DNA of 64,000 bases, taken from Aureisphaera sp963669405 (GTDB lineage Bacteria; Bacteroidota; Bacteroidia; Flavobacteriales; Flavobacteriaceae). The notes beneath the pieces were generated by a model. It was not told the DNA's origin. It made no database searches and saw only the letters and a list, made by a program, of their open reading frames with translations. The DNA lies in contig CAXXHF010000002.1 of the NCBI GenBank assembly GCA_963669405.2, positions 868,001 to 932,000 of the forward strand. The letters are read 5' to 3'. Of the stretch, positions 63,660 to 64,000 are shown in pieces. Position 1 is the stretch's first letter. Each line of letters opens with the position of its first letter. Made by a program: the position numbers and the translations under genes.

Positions 63660-64000
63660 TTTTTTGGTTTGTATTTAGAATTTTTAAAAAGTTCCTCAGG
63701 TTCCATTTTAAGCATCTCTTGCAATGAAACTTCATTATTTTCCATAAAAGCCCTTATTATTTGCCATCCCAAATAACGCCCCACCATTCCAGGTGACTCA
63801 TTGTCCAATTCTAAATTGAACTTTGAAAAAGGGGCTGGATTTATAAATCGTGACGGTAATTTGGCATCGGTACTATAAAGCAATTCATTTTCCACAAAAT
63901 ATCTCCAAATATCGGCTTCATTATCTTGAGCCCAAGACAACTCTTCTTGCGTATATCCAATTTTTCTATGATCATCTGAAGCAGACATCCATAAATCTTT
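63656..64000 (-). CDS. gldB: Gliding motility lipoprotein GldB, C-terminal part (cut by window edge)
   Basis: The frame is open to the end of the window and codes for the last ~114 residues, including IGYTQEELSWAQDNEADIWRYFVENELLYSTD, GMVGRYLGWQIIRAFMENN and LFKNSKYKPKK. These match the C-terminus of GldB, a lipoprotein required for gliding. The lipoprotein signal is outside the window. It is translated just before gldC with a 4-bp overlap. Confidence 0.85.
   Translation of the reverse strand, partial: KDLWMSASDDHRKIGYTQEELSWAQDNEADIWRYFVENELLYSTDAKLPSRFINPAPFSKFNLELDNESPGMVGRYLGWQIIRAFMENNEVSLQEMLKMEPEELFKNSKYKPKK

Overview
The window comes from a bacterium of the Bacteroidota, almost certainly a Flavobacteriaceae-type organism. 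It is AT-rich, and its promoters follow the Bacteroidota pattern (TAnnTTTG near -7, sometimes TTTG near -33). It carries the short 287-residue primary sigma factor of the phylum, type IX secretion and gliding genes (porT, gldB, gldC), a TamL-type lipoprotein Omp85, YpdA, a long acidic-tailed FtsZ, and at least seven secreted proteins ending in a type IX (T9SS) C-terminal sorting domain. No transposase, integrase, prophage or CRISPR array is visible.

Layout. 0-13.6 kb is mostly housekeeping: start of rsmG (partial), a fatty acid desaturase, an aminotransferase, an OmpA-family protein, a cupin, the trkA-trkH potassium uptake pair, menG-porT, an RNA methyltransferase divergent from tamL, fbaA and accD. 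13.6-25.7 kb mixes accessory and core genes: a heavily frameshifted leucine-rich-repeat cargo protein, a lipoprotein, rpsO, pnp (four apparent homopolymer frameshifts), then an ECF sigma / putative anti-sigma pair followed by two secreted or lipid-anchored genes that share a repeated 64-bp leader, then an outer membrane protein divergent from a regulator across a 25-bp palindrome. 25.8-39.5 kb holds rpoD, rpe, a 7TM-AraC regulator beside two tandem secreted beta-propellers, ypdA, mtfA, a Bax-inhibitor-1 protein, small conserved genes, tRNA-Arg(TCG), yqeY, a Ycf48-like repeat protein and a lipoprotein phosphoesterase. 39.7-55.2 kb is a complete dcw (division and cell wall) cluster on the minus strand, from mraZ to ftsZ, preceded by 10-bp direct repeats that look like an MraZ operator. 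55.4-64 kb has an alpha/beta hydrolase, engB, a conserved small gene, a three-gene cassette (secreted repeat protein, AraC regulator, larger secreted repeat protein), then gldC and the end of gldB.

The most interesting system is the 57.2-63.3 kb cassette. Two related T9SS cargo proteins, one with eight tandem ~111-residue repeats, flank an AraC-type regulator. Both have the same 20-bp palindrome placed 19 bp upstream of a consensus -7 element, and both share their 3' flank, so they look like a duplicated, co-regulated pair. The ECF module at 20.4-23.9 kb is a second candidate regulon.

Quality caveat: trkH, pnp, the Ycf48-like gene and the first LRR gene are broken by single-base differences, almost all in homopolymers. 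This looks more like local sequencing error than gene decay, so their starts and lengths are reconstructions.
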